Source: Desulfobacterales bacterium (GTDB lineage: Bacteria > Desulfobacterota > Desulfobacteria > Desulfobacterales > C00003060). Taken from it: a stretch of DNA of 15,671 nt. The notes under the pieces are model-generated. The model was not told the origin of the DNA. It saw only the letters and a list, made by a program, of their open reading frames with translations, and did not search any database. The DNA lies in contig DAOUTV010000011.1 of NCBI GenBank assembly GCA_030668505.1, positions 1 through 15,671 of the forward strand, given 5' to 3'. Of this stretch, positions 13,755 to 15,671 are shown in pieces. The number at the start of each line of letters is the position of its first letter. The stretch's first letter is position 1. The position numbers and the translations under genes are program-made.

Positions 13755-15080
13755 ATGAAAAAGAAGCCAGACAAAGATCGACTCCCCTTGATTCAGGATG
13801 CAGACCTGGCCGACAAGGTAGTGCTGGTTCGCGTGGATCACAATGTGGTGAAAAACGGCATTATCCGCGACCCCTACCGTATCGATCGCACTATTGGTAC
13901 ACTGTATAACATCGTTGAGAGGGGCGGACGGATCATACTCATGACCCACGTGGGAAGGCCCCGAGACAAAAAGACCGGTGAAATTACATGTGATTCTTCC
14001 ACCTCTATTGAACCGGTTGCCGCCTATCTGGAACGTAAACTTCACTCAAAGATTCACATACCAACCTTTCGGATTGAACCTGGACGCGGTATTATCGGAA
14101 TTGATACCTCTATCAACTTGGCCATCAAGGAACTTAGGCAGCACAAGATCGGCGGTATTTATCTGCCCAATTCCCGATGGTTTGAGGGGGAGGAGGCAAC
14201 CGGGGAGGTCAGGGAGTCTTTTTCCCGTCAATTGGCCGGTCTTGCAGACGTCTTTGTGAATGACGCGTTTGGTTCGTGGCAGCCCCAAGTGTCTACTTAC
14301 GACATTGCCAGCTACCTGCCATCATATGCGGGTTTTCTCATGCAAGATGAGATTGACCACCTGGGAAAGGTCCTTAACTCTGAACGGCCTTTTGTGGCTG
14401 TCGTGGCGGGCGCCAAATATGACACTAAGATAGGCCCACTAAATGAACTGTATAAAAGGGTAGATCATCTCATCCTGGGTGGGGTGATATACAACACATA
14501 TCTGTGTGCCAAGTATAATATTAGGATTGCCGGGGTTTCAGAAGCTGATATCGGTGCGGCCAAGAAACTGGTTTCCCAGGACAAGAAGGCCCACAAGATT
14601 GTTGAGCTTCCCTACATTGTGGAGGCGGATTCTTTGGGCAAAAAAGTTCGCGGAAAATATAGAACTGTCGACATTCAGGATCTCGTTCCCGGCAAATCGT
14701 ATGGTTATGGCCTCGACATTGATCAAAGGTCCTTTTCGGATAAACGGGTGGCTGAAGTGATTGGTTCGGCTAAAACCATATTTGTTAATGCGGTTATGGG
14801 ATATACACCCTATTTTACCGAGGGCTCTGAGGCCCTTGACCGAACCATCGACAAGAACCGTACTGCCTGGAAGTTTTACGGTGGTGGTGACACCCTCCAG
14901 GAGTTTAAGAGCCTTTGTCCTGGTCTCTATCTTGCGGTATTGGATGACGCCCTCTATTATTTCTTCACGGGGGGAGGATCAGTCCTCAAGGCGATTGAAA
15001 AAAACGATGCCTGTGGAATGAAGCCATTACAGGCGCTAATAGAGAACAAAACGTCCATTGAAAAGGGATTGACAAGATAG
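13755..15080 (+). CDS. pgk: Divergent phosphoglycerate kinase
   Basis: PGK interconverts 1,3-bisphosphoglycerate plus ADP with 3-phosphoglycerate plus ATP in the cytoplasm. The two-domain family is clear: RVDHN at 26-30, THVGRP at 64-69, NSRWF at 139-143, VNDAFG at 168-173, GFLMQDEI at 193-200, AGAKYDTKIG at 218-227 (K221, K225), LILGGVIYNTYL at 239-250, NAVMGYTPYFTEG at 345-357, GGGDT at 376-380 and FTGGGSVL at 404-411. At 441 aa it is longer than the usual 390-400. Key motifs have drifted. The HRAH stretch after VNDAFG is SWQPQVST here, so a basic substrate-binding residue is missing. WNGP has become VNAV, and the DIGP-T region reads GLDIDQRSF. AGGG six bases upstream supports the ATG. Activity cannot be taken for granted. 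Confidence 0.85.
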   Translation: MKKKPDKDRLPLIQDADLADKVVLVRVDHNVVKNGIIRDPYRIDRTIGTLYNIVERGGRIILMTHVGRPRDKKTGEITCDSSTSIEPVAAYLERKLHSKIHIPTFRIEPGRGIIGIDTSINLAIKELRQHKIGGIYLPNSRWFEGEEATGEVRESFSRQLAGLADVFVNDAFGSWQPQVSTYDIASYLPSYAGFLMQDEIDHLGKVLNSERPFVAVVAGAKYDTKIGPLNELYKRVDHLILGGVIYNTYLCAKYNIRIAGVSEADIGAAKKLVSQDKKAHKIVELPYIVEADSLGKKVRGKYRTVDIQDLVPGKSYGYGLDIDQRSFSDKRVAEVIGSAKTIFVNAVMGYTPYFTEGSEALDRTIDKNRTAWKFYGGGDTLQEFKSLCPGLYLAVLDDALYYFFTGGGSVLKAIEKNDACGMKPLQALIENKTSIEKGLTR

Positions 15081-15096
15081 GTTTTTTCTGTAATTT
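15069..15096 (+). promoter_or_regulatory. Probable promoter of tRNA-Glu
   Basis: A perfect TTGACA (15069-15074) overlaps the last codons of pgk. After 16 nt TAATTT (15091-15096) follows, preceded by TG as in extended -10 boxes. Transcription would begin about 20 nt before the tRNA. The -35 is convincing, the -10 is weak. Confidence 0.45.
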
Positions 15097-15122
15097 ACCA
15101 TTCAGGCCTTGTTTGCTCCAGT

Positions 15123-15198
15123 GGTCCCATCGTCTAGCGGTCTAGGATACTGGCCTCTCACGCCAGAGACACGGGTTCGATCCCCGTTGGGACTACCA
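15123..15198 (+). tRNA. tRNA-Glu (anticodon CTC)
   Basis: The cloverleaf is complete. The acceptor arm GGTCCCA (15123-15129) pairs with TGGGACT (15188-15194), with a G-U first pair, then discriminator A and an encoded CCA (15196-15198). The anticodon stem CTGGC (15150-15154) / GCCAG (15162-15166) encloses the loop CTCTCAC with anticodon CTC at 15157-15159, reading GAG. The T arm is ACGGG-TTCGATC-CCCGT. It lies 42 bp after pgk on the same strand and probably has its own promoter. Confidence 0.97.
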
Positions 15199-15218
15199 TA
15201 ACAACATCAAGGACCTGG

Positions 15219-15335
15219 GTTGAGCGGTTCAACGTTCACGGTTCCCGGTTGAAGAGCCCCTGGCCCAGACCGGGACTACCGGCTTGGTAGCTTAGACTAA
15301 ACTGAAGCGCCAGGGCGGGCCTGAACCTGGAACCG
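15219..15335 (+). repeat. Tandem-heptamer inverted-arm element, family D, with strong RNA-folding potential
   Basis: Heptamers GTTGAGC (15219-15225), then after one extra base GTTCAAC (15227-15233), GTTCACG (15234-15240), GTTCCCG (15241-15247) and GTTGAAG (15248-15254), form the left arm. CCTGAAC (15320-15326) and CTGGAAC (15327-15333) form the inverted right arm. Pairing is strong: CGGTTCC (15239-15245) with GGAACCG (15329-15335), GGTT (15247-15250) with AACC (15324-15327), then GCC and CTGGC on the left with GCCAGGGC (15309-15316). A small apical hairpin CTACC/GGTAG lies at 15276-15290. It sits between tRNA-Glu and a strong terminator, so it is probably transcribed. A genuine small RNA is possible; I could not match it to 6S or SRP RNA. 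Confidence 0.65.
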
Positions 15336-15346
15336 ATCACTTTAGG

Positions 15347-15384
15347 AAGGAGTAAGCCAATAATGGCTTGCTCCTTTTGCTTTT
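15347..15384 (+). terminator. Strong intrinsic terminator
   Basis: A 13-bp stem, AAGGAGTAAGCCA (15347-15359) with TGGCTTGCTCCTT (15364-15376), has one G-U pair and a 4-nt loop ATAA. It is followed by a T-rich tract (TTTTGCTTTT, 15375-15384). It ends the tRNA-Glu transcript and possibly pgk readthrough. The complementary side would also have an A/T tract, but orientation fits the plus strand best. Confidence 0.9.
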
Positions 15385-15671
15385 AAATGGGGGCCTTTCC
15401 CACACTATTCCCCACAAGCTTGTATGCTTTCTGATCTACCAGTTCCCGTTTCAGGGCTTTTCCCCCATGCTCCATGAAAAGGTTCATTTTATTAGAAACG
15501 GGGACCGAGTCTTAATGGTAGGCTACCTCTACGAGTGTGATTATCTTCAATAGGTCGGGCATTCGCACGTCTGCTTCTTCAACGATTACGTCCCAGAAAC
15601 CAGCAATTCTCGGTGAATTTGTAATCCATTGAGATTGCTTCGCTTCGCTCGCAATGACAAAAACATTTTCG
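15385..15671. other. Gene-free tail of the window with a repeat fragment
   Basis: I see no supportable gene. Short open readings exist on both strands, without ribosome sites or recognisable families. Near the right edge, 15631-15660 holds ATTGC (15634-15638) and GCAAT (15651-15655) around a CGCTTCG-rich loop followed by a TGACA, a form typical of dispersed intergenic repeats in this kind of genome. The element may continue beyond the window. Confidence 0.5.

Noticed and set aside
15189..15280. Nine-base GGGACTACC of the tRNA 3' end (15189-15197) recurring at 15272-15280, as an integration scar
   Set aside because: Nine bases is short, the copies are 83 bp apart with no integrase or foreign gene between, and the second copy sits inside the heptamer element.
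15199..15346. 6S RNA or SRP RNA downstream of tRNA-Glu
   Set aside because: The long hairpin is suggestive, but I cannot place the conserved 6S bubble or the SRP GGAAGGAAGCAG-type loop.
15368..15553. Small plus-strand ORF of 61 codons after the terminator
   Set aside because: The first codon lies within the terminator stem, and there is no ribosome site and no recognisable sequence.

Overview
The window is an ordinary bacterial chromosomal segment from a Gram-negative, diderm organism: it encodes LolA, a MltB-type lytic transglycosylase and an envelope-type nucleotide-sugar dehydrogenase. The gene content and the dense, decayed intergenic repeats look most like an uncultured or anaerobic member of the Desulfobacterota (former Deltaproteobacteria). 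That placement is inference; no taxonomic marker was compared. I see no phage, integron, CRISPR array, transposase or defence island.

Layout. Positions 1-158 hold a repeat fragment. A tightly packed plus-strand run follows: a conserved-looking 110-aa protein, plsC (acyltransferase), ftsK (DNA translocase), lolA (lipoprotein carrier) and nadA (quinolinate synthase). Three minus-strand genes then converge on nadA: a GcvH-like protein, yebC and rlmE. radA, also on the minus strand, lies beyond a 330-bp nested palindromic repeat. A 469-bp repeat-bearing gap separates radA from a divergent plus-strand group: a nucleotide-sugar dehydrogenase, a soluble histidine kinase, a MltB-like lytic transglycosylase and a small two-helix PLDc_N-type membrane protein. 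Last come a divergent phosphoglycerate kinase, tRNA-Glu(CTC), a structured repeat, a strong intrinsic terminator and about 290 bp without a recognisable gene.

How the genes relate. plsC, lolA, the dehydrogenase, the lytic transglycosylase and the PLDc_N protein all fit envelope building or turnover. ftsK, radA, rlmE and yebC are housekeeping genes for DNA or translation. nadA starts NAD synthesis and pgk is central carbon metabolism. The kinase-transglycosylase pair shares a transcript with the dehydrogenase and may form a small envelope-sensing unit (inference).

The most unusual content is between the genes. Five intergenic elements of about 110-175 bp share one architecture although their sequences differ: a few tandem copies of a 7-nt (once 9-nt) unit on the left, a unique core, and the same unit in inverted orientation on the right. 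Two of them (1212-1340 and 5278-5415) are clearly copies of each other, and one forms the last 45 or so codons of plsC. A second class of nested palindromes (1-36, 7467-7790, 9211-9387) has a perfect 6-bp hairpin around a 2-nt centre. Among proteins, the GcvH-like protein lacks the lipoyl lysine (Arg in its place) and the PGK lacks a normally conserved substrate-binding motif. I found no convincing new multi-gene system.
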